The position numbers and the translations under genes were made by a program. This document shows positions 20,134 through 29,879 of a stretch of 64,000 nt of DNA, piece by piece (the stretch's first letter is position 1; the number at the start of each line of letters is the position of its first letter). Below the pieces are notes generated by a model. That model saw nothing but the letters and a program-made list of their open reading frames with translations. It did no database searches and was not told the origin of the DNA. This DNA is from Clostridium sp. BSD9I1 (lineage in GTDB: Bacteria > Bacillota > Clostridia > Clostridiales > Clostridiaceae), in NCBI RefSeq assembly GCF_900185645.1, contig NZ_FYAM01000023.1, positions 682,001 through 746,000 of the forward strand, written 5' to 3'.

Positions 20134-20769
20134 TTATCGTAACGTAACATCTATAATTTTACTTTGAATTTGAACATGATTACTGTCTACCCATCTAACA
20201 TCCCTATCTTCTCCATAATCTCCAAGGTAAATACGCTGATTTTTCTTAAATATATAACAGTATTTTTTTGCTAAATCTACACGAGTAGAACCACCTAAGC
20301 CGCCTTGGTCTATAGAATAAACTTCAACTTGCTGCTTATTATTTGGAGAATTTATTGTCTTCACTAATGTTGTAGATGTAAAAAATAATCTTACAAACAA
20401 AGTAAATGACATCATAACTAGAAGCAAAATATATGAAATAGCAGAAAAAATTTTAAATACTATATGGCACTTTTTAGCGCAAAGCAAAGGAAATATAAGA
20501 ATTAGAGGTAACGCAATAAAATGATCAAGATATGCTACAAATATAACTAAGAAATTAAATATTATAAATACCCCATGGTGAATTCTTAAATCATACTGTT
20601 TACGAATAGTTAAAATACCTATAATTGATAAAGCAACATATATTCCATAATAAATATTTTGTGCTACATTGGAAATAAAATAAACTTTATTTAAAGTTAA
20701 TATAGTGCAAATCAACAGTGCTATTCCTAAGACCCAAATTTTTTCTTCAATTATATTTTTGAAGTCCAT
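20134..20769 (-). CDS. Membrane protein with DUF5412-like outer domain
   Basis: The 211-residue protein has about five membrane segments in the first 130 residues and then a soluble tail. The tail begins INSPNNKQQVEVYSIDQGG and ends with a WVDSNHVQIQSK segment, similar to the recalled pattern of DUF5412 proteins (SPN..., then W-x-D-x-N-x-I-x-I). Function unknown. GGGGG precedes the ATG. The lipoprotein gene follows closely. Confidence 0.55.
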   Translation of the reverse strand: MDFKNIIEEKIWVLGIALLICTILTLNKVYFISNVAQNIYYGIYVALSIIGILTIRKQYDLRIHHGVFIIFNFLVIFVAYLDHFIALPLILIFPLLCAKKCHIVFKIFSAISYILLLVMMSFTLFVRLFFTSTTLVKTINSPNNKQQVEVYSIDQGGLGGSTRVDLAKKYCYIFKKNQRIYLGDYGEDRDVRWVDSNHVQIQSKIIDVTLR

Positions 20770-20927
20770 TTAGTCCCCCTTATAAATTGTTAACATCTAA
20801 GCATATTTGGTTAAATGAAAATATCAAATTAAACTCAACCCCTTACAATATAATTTCTTAGCTGTTCACTATGAATATATATCCTATTCTAACACTTACT
20901 GTAAGATCATTAAAGTATACTTCTATA

Positions 20928-20962
20928 TAAAAAGGACACCTGCAATTATTTGCAGATGCCCA
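20928..20962 (-). terminator. Terminator of the DUF1097 gene
   Basis: On the minus strand GGCATCTGCAA pairs with TTGCAGGTGTCC, followed by TTTTTATA. Confidence 0.8.
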
Positions 20963-20975
20963 AAATATGCTTTTT

Positions 20976-21437
20976 CTAATTTTCTACTTCTTTATTAACA
21001 ACTTTGAAAAGCCAGGCTCCACTCCACTCACATGCATATCCTAATATACCGCCTAGTACAAGTGAAGGTAATACAACTTTCCAATCTCCATTTGCAGCAA
21101 AAGTTGAGAAACTTCCAAAGAATGTTCCTGGTATATATTCAAGCCATTTACTTTTTGCTTGAGCACACATACCAAAGGTTATTACAACTGTCATAATGGC
21201 TCCTGCTGCTGGAATATCTAGCACAGGAGTTAATTTTATTGCAATCATGGCCCAAATTACTCCAGTTATATTTGCAATAATAGATTTTTTTAATCCTTCC
21301 CTTTTTCCTCCCGCCGCAAAGAAGCTTGTGCACCCGGAAAATCCAGCCCATCCTAGAAGACCTACTATCCCAGCTACATAAACCCAAACTCCACAAAGAA
21401 CTGCTGTTGTTAATGAAAGTGCTATTAAAGAACTCAT
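20976..21437 (-). CDS. DUF1097 family membrane protein
   Basis: This protein of 153 residues has four to five hydrophobic segments and glycine/alanine-rich helices (GFSGCTSFFAAGGKREGLKK, then FGMCAQAKSKWLEYIPGTFF) typical of DUF1097/YcdZ-like proteins. These are small inner-membrane proteins, possibly channels or transporter-like, without an established function. It stands alone between its own terminator and the sugar-aminotransferase gene. Confidence 0.75.
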   Translation of the reverse strand: MSSLIALSLTTAVLCGVWVYVAGIVGLLGWAGFSGCTSFFAAGGKREGLKKSIIANITGVIWAMIAIKLTPVLDIPAAGAIMTVVITFGMCAQAKSKWLEYIPGTFFGSFSTFAANGDWKVVLPSLVLGGILGYACEWSGAWLFKVVNKEVEN

Positions 21438-21620
21438 CTGTCACCTCTGATTTAAATTAATGTCTTACTATTCATGAAGCATTAGTTGATTTTATTTGTA
21501 CAAATTTCTCTAAACTAATTCTTCCCTGAACAACCCTATAAGTATACATTAATGCCATTCTAAGTTCAACTCCTGATACTCCATTTAGCATTTTATCAAA
21601 TGAGTTTATTCCTATTAAAT

Positions 21621-21651
21621 AAAAAGATACCCCTTAAATTTAAGGGATATC
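21621..21651 (-). terminator. Terminator of the DeoR/aminotransferase unit
   Basis: GATATCCCTTAAA and TTTAAGGGGTATC form a nearly perfect stem on the minus strand, followed by TTTTT. Confidence 0.8.
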
Positions 21652-21665
21652 TATAATATCTACAC

Positions 21666-22787
21666 CTATTTTTTATAAAATTTCTTAATTGTTTCACATA
21701 CAAATTCAACTTCTTCAGTAGTTATTTCAGGATAAATTGGAAGCGCAATAATTTGCTCTGATACTCTTTCAGCTACTGGGAAATCACCCTTTTTATATCC
21801 AAGATACTCAAAACACTTCTGCATATGAAGAGGCATTGGATAGTATATACTGTAGCCAACTTCATTCTTCTTCAAGTACTCTGCTAGTTCATCTCTTTTT
21901 TCAGCCAATATATTAAATACATAATAAACTTGCTTTTGGTCACCTTTAACTTTAGGCAATCTAATATTTTCACAATCACTTAACCTGTCAAAATATAACT
22001 TAGCTATTTCATCTCTTTTCTTTAAAGCCTCGTCTATATATTTTAATTTTACTGATAAAACAGCTGCCTGAAGTGTATCTAATCTTGAGTTATATCCTAT
22101 GAAATCATAATGATATTTCTTGGAGGCACCATGCACTCTGAAGTATTTTGCAAGCTTTGCTAGCTCCTCATTATTAGTTACGATCATGCCGCCATCACCG
22201 TAACCTCCAAGGGTCTTAGTTGGAAAGAATGAGTATACTCCAAAGTCTCCAATTGTTCCGGAATGCTTATATTCGCTGCCGTTTCCTTTCCATCTCATTC
22301 CAAAGGCCTCTGCAGCATCTTCTAATACTCTTAAATCATGTCTTGTTGCTATATCCATTATTTTATCCATATCTGGCATCTGGTCAAATAAATGTATTGG
22401 TAGTATTCCTACTGTGTTCTTGTTTATTTTTTCTTCAATTTTATTTACATCTATTCCAAAGGTATCTTCATCAATATCTACAAAAACAGGTTTTCCCTTG
22501 TGTTTTGTTATACATGATGTGGAAGCTAGGAATGTAAAAGGAGAAGTTATAACTTCCTTTCCTTCCTTAAATCCAAGTATGTCTGATGCTATAATTAATG
22601 CATCAGTACCTGAAGCTACTGCAATAGCATATTTTGCACCTGTGTATTCCTGAATGTCTTTTTCAAACTGTTGTACCTGCTCACCAAGTATGAAATTTCC
22701 TTTTTCGATAACTGATTGAATTGCTTTGTCAAACTCACCTTTTTTCTCAAGGTATTCCCTTTGAGAAGTATAAAAATCTACTTTCAT
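21666..22787 (-). CDS. DegT/DnrJ/EryC1/StrS-type sugar aminotransferase
   Basis: The 373-residue PLP enzyme has the full family pattern: ASGTDALIIASDIL near residue 59, Asp157 in LEDAAEAFG to hold the pyridine nitrogen, and the Schiff-base Lys191 in FFPTKTLGGYGDGG. Relatives transaminate keto groups on nucleotide-linked sugars for surface glycans or antibiotics. No other nucleotide-sugar gene lies within the window, so it is an orphan. It follows the DeoR gene by 31 bases with AAAGGAG before the ATG, so the two are probably cotranscribed. Confidence 0.9.
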   Translation of the reverse strand: MKVDFYTSQREYLEKKGEFDKAIQSVIEKGNFILGEQVQQFEKDIQEYTGAKYAIAVASGTDALIIASDILGFKEGKEVITSPFTFLASTSCITKHKGKPVFVDIDEDTFGIDVNKIEEKINKNTVGILPIHLFDQMPDMDKIMDIATRHDLRVLEDAAEAFGMRWKGNGSEYKHSGTIGDFGVYSFFPTKTLGGYGDGGMIVTNNEELAKLAKYFRVHGASKKYHYDFIGYNSRLDTLQAAVLSVKLKYIDEALKKRDEIAKLYFDRLSDCENIRLPKVKGDQKQVYYVFNILAEKRDELAEYLKKNEVGYSIYYPMPLHMQKCFEYLGYKKGDFPVAERVSEQIIALPIYPEITTEEVEFVCETIKKFYKK

Positions 22788-22818
22788 TTTTACATCTCCT
22801 TTTTATTGTTTATATTTT

Positions 22819-23589
22819 CTATATTTCTTTTGCTATTAAAACCTTTAACCCAAGCTTCTGAATTTCCTCAACTTCTTCCTCTGGTGCTTCCCAATCTGTA
22901 ATTAGTATATCCAGATCTTTTGCACCCACTGTCTTTGAAAAAAACTCTGTGCCTACTTTATCAAAATTTGCAAGGCATATCCTTCTGCGTGATACCTGTG
23001 CTACCGTCCTCTGAAAAATGGCTCCTTCTGGTGTAGAACTGCTTAATCCATGTTTAGCTGAAATTCCTCCACCAGTCAAAAAAGCTATATCAATTCGTAG
23101 GTTTTTTATAAAGTCAGTAGCCAAGGCATCAACTATTCCTTCTTCACTCTTTATCTTTCCACATACTATGTAGGTTTCAACATTACTTAAACTCTTAAGT
23201 TTTTCTGCAATTGTAAGTGAATTTGTGATTACTGTATAATTTATATCCAAAGGCAGGTATTTTAATAAAACATAATGAATGCTAGCTCCACCTATAAATA
23301 CAGTATCGCCCTGTTCAACATAAGCTGCAGCTAGTTTGGCAACAGCATTTTGATGCTCTGTTCCATCACCATATCTAATTTTTTCATCCATTGGGAGTCT
23401 TCTAACCTTAGATAAGGGTACTGCACCACCATGAGTTCTTTTTAAAAGCCCGTTTTTCTCCATTGCTTTAAGGTCTCTTCTTATGGTATCTATTGAGACT
23501 TGAAGCTCTTCCGCCAGGTCTTTTGCAAATACCCTTCCGAGTGTCTTTACCTTGGAGAGTATAAGCTCCCGGCGTTCTTCTGCAAACAT
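22819..23589 (-). CDS. DeoR-family transcriptional regulator
   Basis: The 256-residue protein has the DeoR helix-turn-helix at residues 3-60 (DLAEELQVSIDTIRRDLK, then RTHGGAVPL) and a C-terminal sugar-phosphate-sensor domain of the DeoR/ribose-isomerase-like type (about 75-250). DeoR proteins usually repress sugar or deoxynucleoside catabolism and release DNA on binding a phosphosugar. It is encoded ahead of an aminotransferase, an unusual partner, which may point to regulation of amino-sugar use. Confidence 0.9.
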   Translation of the reverse strand: MFAEERRELILSKVKTLGRVFAKDLAEELQVSIDTIRRDLKAMEKNGLLKRTHGGAVPLSKVRRLPMDEKIRYGDGTEHQNAVAKLAAAYVEQGDTVFIGGASIHYVLLKYLPLDINYTVITNSLTIAEKLKSLSNVETYIVCGKIKSEEGIVDALATDFIKNLRIDIAFLTGGGISAKHGLSSSTPEGAIFQRTVAQVSRRRICLANFDKVGTEFFSKTVGAKDLDILITDWEAPEEEVEEIQKLGLKVLIAKEI

Positions 23590-23724
23590 TTTATTAAAGC
23601 CCCCTTCATTTGTACCTTAAGCATAGCTTTTCCTACATATTATAATAATACCACTTATTTGCCACTTTGTTAATGATTTTTTGCATTTATTTGCTTTTTT
23701 ATGCATGTTTTCTGATAATAATAT

Positions 23725-23760
23725 AAAAGTTAAAGAGGACCGCAACACAGCCCTCTTTAA
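23725..23760 (-). terminator. Terminator of the MutS2-like gene
   Basis: AAAGAGG and CCTCTTT pair on the minus strand around a 12-nt loop, followed by AACTTTTA. Confidence 0.7.
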
Positions 23761-23800
23761 AGTTTATTATACTACAATTTCATTCATATTATTTAGCAAT

Positions 23801-25687
23801 TTATTTTAAGCTTTCTTTTCTTATTTTTTTCAATGCTTTTTTAGATCCTCTCTCAATGTCTCTTTCTAATTTTCTTTCCTTATAGCTTACAAATAGCTGA
23901 TTTAAATCATAACTCTCTGGATAAAGATCACTTGCCTTTAATTCCAGTTTCATTCTCTTATAATTAACTTCAATAAATTCATTGTTATATAGTACAGTCA
24001 CATTATTTAATCTATCTCTTCCCTTATATACAATGGCTGACTCATTATTTTCTAAAAGAATAACCTTATCTCCTACAGAGTATTCATATAAATTCTCAGC
24101 TTCCTCTTCCTCTTTACTTTTAACACTCTTACTATCTTTTATTAAATTATAATTATAATTTTTAGTATTAATATATTCTCTTGCTCTACTTATAATTGAG
24201 TCATATATTCCCATCTTTTTAGAAATATATAAGGCATTACTATCTCCTACCTTCCCAATACTAAGCTTATATAGCGGTTCAAGAGTGTCCTTTTCAAATT
24301 CCATAGCTGCATTTTCAAAATCAGGGTGTTCCTTTGAAAAGTTTTTTATTTCTCCATAATGAGTTGTTGCTATAGTTATACATCCCTTATGATATAGTTC
24401 TTCTAGTATTGCAATGGCCAAAGCTGATCCTTCATTGGGTTCTGTTCCACTGCCAATTTCATCAAACAATAATAATGTTGAATTTGTGCTTTCTCTTATT
24501 ATTTCAGCTAGATTTTTTACATGTGATGAGAATGTACTTAAAGCATTTTCAACGCTTTGATTATCACCTATATCAACAAACACATTGTTAAATATTGAAA
24601 GCTCTGTACCTTTTGCTGCTTCAATATGGAATCCAGACTGCACCGCTAATGTGATGAGTCCAATTGTCTTTAACACTACAGTTTTACCCCCTGCATTAGG
24701 TCCTGTTATTATTAGTCCCCTGTAGCTTTTACCAATTTCAAAATCTAAAGGTACGCTATTCTTAATTAAAGGATATTTTGCTTTAATTATTTTAATATAT
24801 TCATGATCATTTAACTTAGGCTTAATTCCATCTATTTCTTTGCTGTATTTAGCTTTTGCCAAAATCATATCATACTCGGATATAACATCAATATTCATCT
24901 TTAAATCCCTTATTCTCTGGAAAAGCATATCTGTTAAAGTAGCTAATATTCTATATTCTTCAACGGCTTCTTCTGCCTTTAATACATTTAGTTCACTGGT
25001 GTACTTTGATATAGTGTTTGGCTCTATAAAAACAGTACTTCCCTTTGAGGATGCTTCAACAACTGTTCCTTGAACTTGATTTTTATATGCTGCCTTAATG
25101 GGAATCGTATATTTCCCATTACGCTGACTAATAAAGAATTCTTGAATATATTCTTTATTTTCACTGCTTCTAAGGAATTTATCTAGTTTCTCCTTTATCT
25201 TACCCTCACATATATCAATATATCTTCTTATTTTCTTTAATTCTTTGCTGGCATTTGAGTCAACCATACTTCCTTTAATTGAGATGTTTATTTCATCTTC
25301 AATGTAGCTTAAATCAGAAATATTTTCTCCATAAGCACTTAATGTAGGTGCATACCCATCTTTATCCTTAATAAATAGCTTTACTTTCCTGCACCCACTT
25401 AAAAAGTTTGACATCATAGTTAAATCAGCTGCCTCTAGGGATGCTCCCTTTTCAATTTTATCAATAAGAGGAAGTACATTGAAAATCCCCTTTAATGGCA
25501 TATGGTAAGAAGCATCTATTAATGATCTTCCCTCTGATGTTTCATTTAGTCTTTGATTCACAATTTTCATGTTGCTGCTTGGCTCTAATTTATCAATTAA
25601 TATTTTTCCTAATCCGCTAACGCAATATCCTTTTATTATTTCTTTTAACTCATAGTAATGTAATTTTTCTAATGTTTCTTTATTCAT
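23801..25687 (-). CDS. MutS2-like ATPase lacking the Smr domain
   Basis: The protein (628 residues) has the MutS-family clamp/lever helices, Walker A GPNAGGKT at 329-336, Walker B LLLFDEIGSGTEPNEG near 410 and the IATTHYGEIK segment. A KOW-like stretch follows at about 535-580 (YSVGDKVILLENN). Canonical MutS2 is about 785 residues and ends with an Smr nuclease domain; here the chain stops after a basic tail. It therefore resembles the shorter MutS-family paralogues of Clostridia. Possible roles are ribosome-collision rescue or recombination control; both are inferred. Good AGGAAGG site. Confidence 0.85.
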   Translation of the reverse strand: MNKETLEKLHYYELKEIIKGYCVSGLGKILIDKLEPSSNMKIVNQRLNETSEGRSLIDASYHMPLKGIFNVLPLIDKIEKGASLEAADLTMMSNFLSGCRKVKLFIKDKDGYAPTLSAYGENISDLSYIEDEINISIKGSMVDSNASKELKKIRRYIDICEGKIKEKLDKFLRSSENKEYIQEFFISQRNGKYTIPIKAAYKNQVQGTVVEASSKGSTVFIEPNTISKYTSELNVLKAEEAVEEYRILATLTDMLFQRIRDLKMNIDVISEYDMILAKAKYSKEIDGIKPKLNDHEYIKIIKAKYPLIKNSVPLDFEIGKSYRGLIITGPNAGGKTVVLKTIGLITLAVQSGFHIEAAKGTELSIFNNVFVDIGDNQSVENALSTFSSHVKNLAEIIRESTNSTLLLFDEIGSGTEPNEGSALAIAILEELYHKGCITIATTHYGEIKNFSKEHPDFENAAMEFEKDTLEPLYKLSIGKVGDSNALYISKKMGIYDSIISRAREYINTKNYNYNLIKDSKSVKSKEEEEAENLYEYSVGDKVILLENNESAIVYKGRDRLNNVTVLYNNEFIEVNYKRMKLELKASDLYPESYDLNQLFVSYKERKLERDIERGSKKALKKIRKESLK

Positions 25688-26039
25688 ATCAATAACCCTT
25701 CCTTACTTTCTTTTATTACACTACAAGTCAACGAAATCTAGATAGATTTCTATTTTTGTATAATAAAAAAGCCATGGATACTTCCACAGCTTAAAATTCA
25801 ACAATTAATAAAGGTAATTTCAATTACCTCTTTAAAGTAAATTCGTGGACTTGTATCTTCAATAGTGCAAATTAATTCCATGACAAACAAAGGCATAATA
25901 AAGCCCCATTTTTTGGAATTAATATTAAGTTAACTATTTTAGATACTAGACACTCACAAAAATACCTCTCTTCTTTGAAATCTATCTCTTATAATATATA
26001 TTAATTTTAATCTAACTGTCAATGTTATTTTTATTAAAC
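25688..26039. other. Gene-free stretch between MutS2-like and radical SAM genes
   Basis: No credible coding frame was found. A small inverted repeat, GGTAATT/AATTACC at 25815-25830, could be a weak terminator for the radical SAM gene, but lacks a good T run. Confidence 0.4.
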
Positions 26040-27386
26040 CTACTTTATTAAATAAGCTATCCATCTAAAAAATCTTCCTGTATTTTTAAAAGAAATTATG
26101 TTGCACAATAATTCAGTCAGCTTTCCAAACTTCCTATAAAAGAAGTTAAATGCTAAAAATGGAACCCACTGCTTTTTGGATTTCGGTAATCTTTTCATTA
26201 TATTCTTAAAGGTGTATACCTCTTTATATATCCATAGATATCCATTATATAATTCTTCTGCTGTCATATTCTTAGGTTTATATACCACATGCGCAGTATT
26301 ATAATTTGATAAATTAAAATCTACAATTCTATTTTCCCCTATCAATGATGAGTATAGCTTTGTACCAGGGTACGGGGTGAGGATATGTGAAGTTACCGTT
26401 TCTATCTTATTTTTAACTATCCATTCTAATGTATTCTTAAATACAGAGGGGTCATCCTCATCTAATCCAAAAACAAAACTTGCATTTATCATTATTCCCC
26501 TTTTATGAATTTCATCTACAAGTTTCTCATATCTCTTTACACTATTTTGCACCTTATGGACACTATCTATCGATTTACTATTTATACTTTCAAAACCTAT
26601 AAATAAGCTTTGACAACCAGCCTCCTTCATTTCATCTAGCAGTTCAGGCATGTCTACTATATTAGAAGTAACTGCTGCATTCCACTTTAGTTTAAGAGGT
26701 TTTATTTCCTTTAATAATTTTTTTGTCCACTTAGGATCTCCAATAAAATTATCATCAATAAACATTATATGCCTTGTTTTTAATGCATTTATATCTTTAA
26801 TTACATCCTCTATAGGTCTGTTAATATAAGTTTTAAGTGTATCTTTGCAGCTATTATAGCAGAAGTCACACTTAAAAGGACACCCTCTGCTTGTACTAAT
26901 TATATTTGTATATAAATACTTTTTATTATCAATAATGTTATAGCTAGGTGATACTATTTCCTTCCCAGAAATAGATTCCATATCATAGTATACCTTCTTA
27001 AGTGAATTTTCTTCTTTATCCTTAAGAATTTTTGTCCAAACTCTTTCAGCCATTCCCACACATATTGCATCAAAACTATTAAATGCTCCCTCTGGGTCTG
27101 CCGTAATATGTATACCTCCTGCAATTACTGTAACGCCGCGGTTTTTAAACTCCTTTGATATTTCCACAGCTCTATTCATAACATCTACAGTGACAGTTAT
27201 TGCTACCAAATCCACAGGCTCGTCAAAATCTATCTTTTCAACATTTTCATTTTGAATAATAACTTCATGCTCCTTTGGTGTAAGATTTTCTATTGTAAGT
27301 AATGCCAGTGAAGGAGACATTCTTGTTTTTAACTTTGTATCCATAGGTCTTGGCAGCATTGCAGGTTGAATTAATTTAATCTTCAT
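26040..27386 (-). CDS. B12-binding-domain radical SAM protein
   Basis: This 448-residue protein has an N-terminal cobalamin-binding-like Rossmann region (about 1-140, with VIAGGIHITADPEG), then a radical SAM barrel with the cluster motif Cys169-x3-Cys173-x2-Cys176 (SRGCPFKCDFC), GFESINSKS, and a C-terminal extension of the DUF4070 type with a basic, hydrophobic tail. Such class B enzymes often methylate or rearrange unactivated carbons. The substrate is unknown and no biosynthetic partners are adjacent. CAGGAGG precedes the ATG. Confidence 0.85.
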   Translation of the reverse strand: MKIKLIQPAMLPRPMDTKLKTRMSPSLALLTIENLTPKEHEVIIQNENVEKIDFDEPVDLVAITVTVDVMNRAVEISKEFKNRGVTVIAGGIHITADPEGAFNSFDAICVGMAERVWTKILKDKEENSLKKVYYDMESISGKEIVSPSYNIIDNKKYLYTNIISTSRGCPFKCDFCYNSCKDTLKTYINRPIEDVIKDINALKTRHIMFIDDNFIGDPKWTKKLLKEIKPLKLKWNAAVTSNIVDMPELLDEMKEAGCQSLFIGFESINSKSIDSVHKVQNSVKRYEKLVDEIHKRGIMINASFVFGLDEDDPSVFKNTLEWIVKNKIETVTSHILTPYPGTKLYSSLIGENRIVDFNLSNYNTAHVVYKPKNMTAEELYNGYLWIYKEVYTFKNIMKRLPKSKKQWVPFLAFNFFYRKFGKLTELLCNIISFKNTGRFFRWIAYLIK

Positions 27387-27451
27387 ATATTACCTCCTGA
27401 AATAACTTTACAGAGCATTTAGCTAATCTACTTTCAGTATTCCCTTGTAAT

Positions 27452-27661
27452 TTATGTGTCATTTCTATATTCTAAAATGTCACCTGGTTGGCAGTCCAAA
27501 GCTTTACATATTGCCTCCAAAGTTGAAAATCTAATGGCTTTTGCCTTTCCATTCTTTAGTATAGAGAGGTTTGCCATGGTTATTCCAACTTTATCTGTAA
27601 GTTCTGTTACACTCATTTTCCTTTTAGCCAGCATCACATCAATATTGATTATAATTGCCAT
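27452..27661 (-). CDS. Small XRE-family repressor (YozG-like)
   Basis: The product (69 residues) is a single Cro/CI helix-turn-helix: MSVTELTDKVGITMANLSIL and the AICKALDCQPGDILEY ending typical of YozG-type regulators. The ATG at 27661 is chosen because GAGGTG is well placed; an upstream GTG would overlap that site. It starts 11 bases after a DUF2975 membrane-protein gene, the same pairing as yoaS-yozG in Bacillus subtilis, so the two are probably one functional unit. Confidence 0.88.
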   Translation of the reverse strand: MAIIINIDVMLAKRKMSVTELTDKVGITMANLSILKNGKAKAIRFSTLEAICKALDCQPGDILEYRNDT

Positions 27662-27671
27662 GTTATTCACC

Positions 27672-28148
27672 TCACACAGTTAAGTCATTTTCTGATTTTA
27701 TATCAATAGCATCTTGCAGGAGCCTTTGAAGAACAGCAGCAAACACTCCAATAGCCATTGAAGCAAAAATTGGGACCATCCCCATTATTATAAGACCTGG
27801 GGCATCATCTTTCTCTGCTACAAGATAAACAAATGGTAGAATTACAACATACACGATACTGATTATGTTTGCACAATACTTTATATTCCTTAAAGCCTTT
27901 ACAGATAGTTCCGAAAAAGCTTTGTTCTTGTCAATATAGCTTAAAAGTCTTAAAGCCTGATATAGAGCTCCGAAAAATGGTATCGCTGATACATATATAC
28001 CTATTATTACAGGGTAAAGTATATGTGCATAATTTGGATTTGTTGGATTTTTAGTTAACCAATACACCCCAAATATACACAAAGCAAGAACTGGGATTCC
28101 AATAATAATCACAGCTATCCTTAGGAAAATCGTTGAATATTGTTTCAT
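27672..28148 (-). CDS. DUF2975 membrane protein (YoaS-like)
   Basis: The protein of 158 residues has four membrane segments with the DUF2975 pattern, including a LLSYIDKNKAFSELSVKALRNIK loop between helices two and three. The family is widespread in Firmicutes next to a small XRE gene but has no proven function. The ATG at 28148 follows AGAGGTG by a normal distance, so the GTG three codons upstream was rejected. Confidence 0.85.
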   Translation of the reverse strand: MKQYSTIFLRIAVIIIGIPVLALCIFGVYWLTKNPTNPNYAHILYPVIIGIYVSAIPFFGALYQALRLLSYIDKNKAFSELSVKALRNIKYCANIISIVYVVILPFVYLVAEKDDAPGLIIMGMVPIFASMAIGVFAAVLQRLLQDAIDIKSENDLTV

Positions 28149-28278
28149 AAAAAGCACCTCTCTTTTAATTTATGTATATAGAATAGCACATCATTTATCG
28201 TTTATCAATAAAATTTTATTGAATTCAGTTATGTTTTTATTGATTTATTCGAAAGCAATTAATAATCACATGTATATA

Positions 28279-28346
28279 AAAATAACTGCACTGGTATAAT
28301 ACCAATGCAGTTATTTTTAACTTGCCACGTGCCACCCACGTGGCAA
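28279..28346 (-). terminator. Double hairpin terminator of the CWB2 gene
   Basis: Immediately after the stop, TTGCCACGTG and CACGTGGCAA (28323-28346) form one stem. A second, longer stem, AATAACTGCA with TGCAGTTATT (28279-28318), is followed on the minus strand by TTTTTATA and is the likely terminator. Confidence 0.8.
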
Positions 28347-28348
28347 AT

Positions 28349-29728
28349 TTATGGTCTATATTGTTGATTCATTTCTGTTACTATGCCATTTTGAAGATTT
28401 ATATCAAAAATTTTCCATGTATTATAATCTTTGCTGGTTATAAAACCAAAATTTCCATTAAAATCTGCCATATCTAACCCTTCATCAGTATATATTATTC
28501 CGCTGATTTTTAAATCCTTACTTACCTCTAACGTAACATTACCGCTGATAGGAGCATCAAAGCCATCATTGGTAAGAAAGTCACCATATTCATCATCGTG
28601 TTCAATTACGCTTTCTCCAGTTTCTCTTTCATATTCACGTGCTTCATCTAAATCAGAAATAAATTTATCAAAATATCCTTCTACATATCTTTTGCCGTCT
28701 TTTATATATCCTTTATTTACATGAAACAAGAATCTCTCCTGTCCATTTAATATCTTTGCTGCTACTTCACTAACAGAAGCTTTACCACCTAGTAAAAATA
28801 AATTGGAATAATTAGTAGCATCTAAATATCTCTTTTGTTCTATTATATTACTTCCATCTGTAAGTATAATTGGTGCGTTTAGTTTTGCTGCTAATGCACT
28901 TCCTGACAATGCATCCGGGAAGCCTTTTCCACTTGCAATTACTGCTGAAGTCGTATCTAAATCAAAATATTTACATATATTTAATGAAGTTTCATATCTA
29001 GTATTTCCACCAATTCTTACTATGCTGCTATCATCTAATGAGGGTACTATGTTCTTTAATTCATCTATAAGAGAATTACTTAAAGACCCTTCTCCTCCTA
29101 TTAAAAATACCTTAGAAGGTTGAATATCATTTATAGCACCTTTAATATCACTAGGTAAATTAATCTTATTACTCATAAGTATAGGATATCCGTTTAATGC
29201 AGCAACACTTGAAATACTTAAAGCATCTGCAAATCCATACCCATTAGCTATAACCACTGGAGTTCCCTTTGGTGCATTCATGGAATTTACGATTGTTTTA
29301 TTTGTGGCAAATCTATCACTGCCTCCAAGCCTTTTTACATTGTACCCTTGAGATTTAAAATAGTCTAGAAATCTATCGTCTACGGATGCTTTTCCCCCAA
29401 GTACATAGATTGTACCGTCTTTTACCAAATTGTCTTTTATATAATTTACTGCATTGGAACTGCCGCTTACTGTTTTATCTACAAGTAAAATTGGAGCATT
29501 GAATTTTTTAGAAAGTACACTTCCTGTAAGTGCATCTGGAAAATTACTACCGCTTGCTATAATTACATTTTGTACTTGAGTGCTGCTAAATCTGCTTGAA
29601 ATATTAGCTGAAGTTTCAAACCTATTTCTACCGTCTATTCTATTTACGCTATATGCTTCCTTTGCCTGTACTGTATTTACCATGGTCATAGCCATAAGTG
29701 CTGAAATAATAATATATCTTTTTTTCAC
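28349..29728 (-). CDS. Secreted CWB2 cell-wall-binding repeat protein
   Basis: The protein of 459 residues has a signal peptide (cleavage near MVNTVQAKEA, residue 22). Three cell-wall-binding type 2 repeats follow (about 30-120, 125-220, 230-330), recognised by repeated RIDGRNRFETS, ASGSNFPDALTGS and VLGGKASVDD-type motifs. A unique C-terminal domain of about 125 residues follows, acidic and without a recognised family. CWB2 repeats anchor proteins non-covalently to anionic wall polymers. The start is a GTG after GAGGGA. The C-terminal domain is expected to carry the activity. Confidence 0.88.
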   Translation of the reverse strand: MKKRYIIISALMAMTMVNTVQAKEAYSVNRIDGRNRFETSANISSRFSSTQVQNVIIASGSNFPDALTGSVLSKKFNAPILLVDKTVSGSSNAVNYIKDNLVKDGTIYVLGGKASVDDRFLDYFKSQGYNVKRLGGSDRFATNKTIVNSMNAPKGTPVVIANGYGFADALSISSVAALNGYPILMSNKINLPSDIKGAINDIQPSKVFLIGGEGSLSNSLIDELKNIVPSLDDSSIVRIGGNTRYETSLNICKYFDLDTTSAVIASGKGFPDALSGSALAAKLNAPIILTDGSNIIEQKRYLDATNYSNLFLLGGKASVSEVAAKILNGQERFLFHVNKGYIKDGKRYVEGYFDKFISDLDEAREYERETGESVIEHDDEYGDFLTNDGFDAPISGNVTLEVSKDLKISGIIYTDEGLDMADFNGNFGFITSKDYNTWKIFDINLQNGIVTEMNQQYRP

Positions 29729-29801
29729 TTTGTTATCCCTCCCTTTATACGCTCTATTGTAAAACCAAACTTTATTATCGGTAGATAAGACTATCTCTTT
29801 A

Positions 29802-29850
29802 GTATAATATTCTATATTTCATAGCAATAAAAACTATCTCCGCATAAGAT
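29802..29850 (+). repeat. Dispersed 49-bp repeat, copy A
   Basis: This stretch aligns without gaps to 43777-43825 with 42 of 49 positions equal (by eye), including AATAAAAAC and ATCTC-GCATAA. It lies in the leader of the auxin-efflux-type carrier gene. Confidence 0.5.
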
Positions 29851-29879
29851 GATTACTATATAACTAAGGGGGGATTGTC

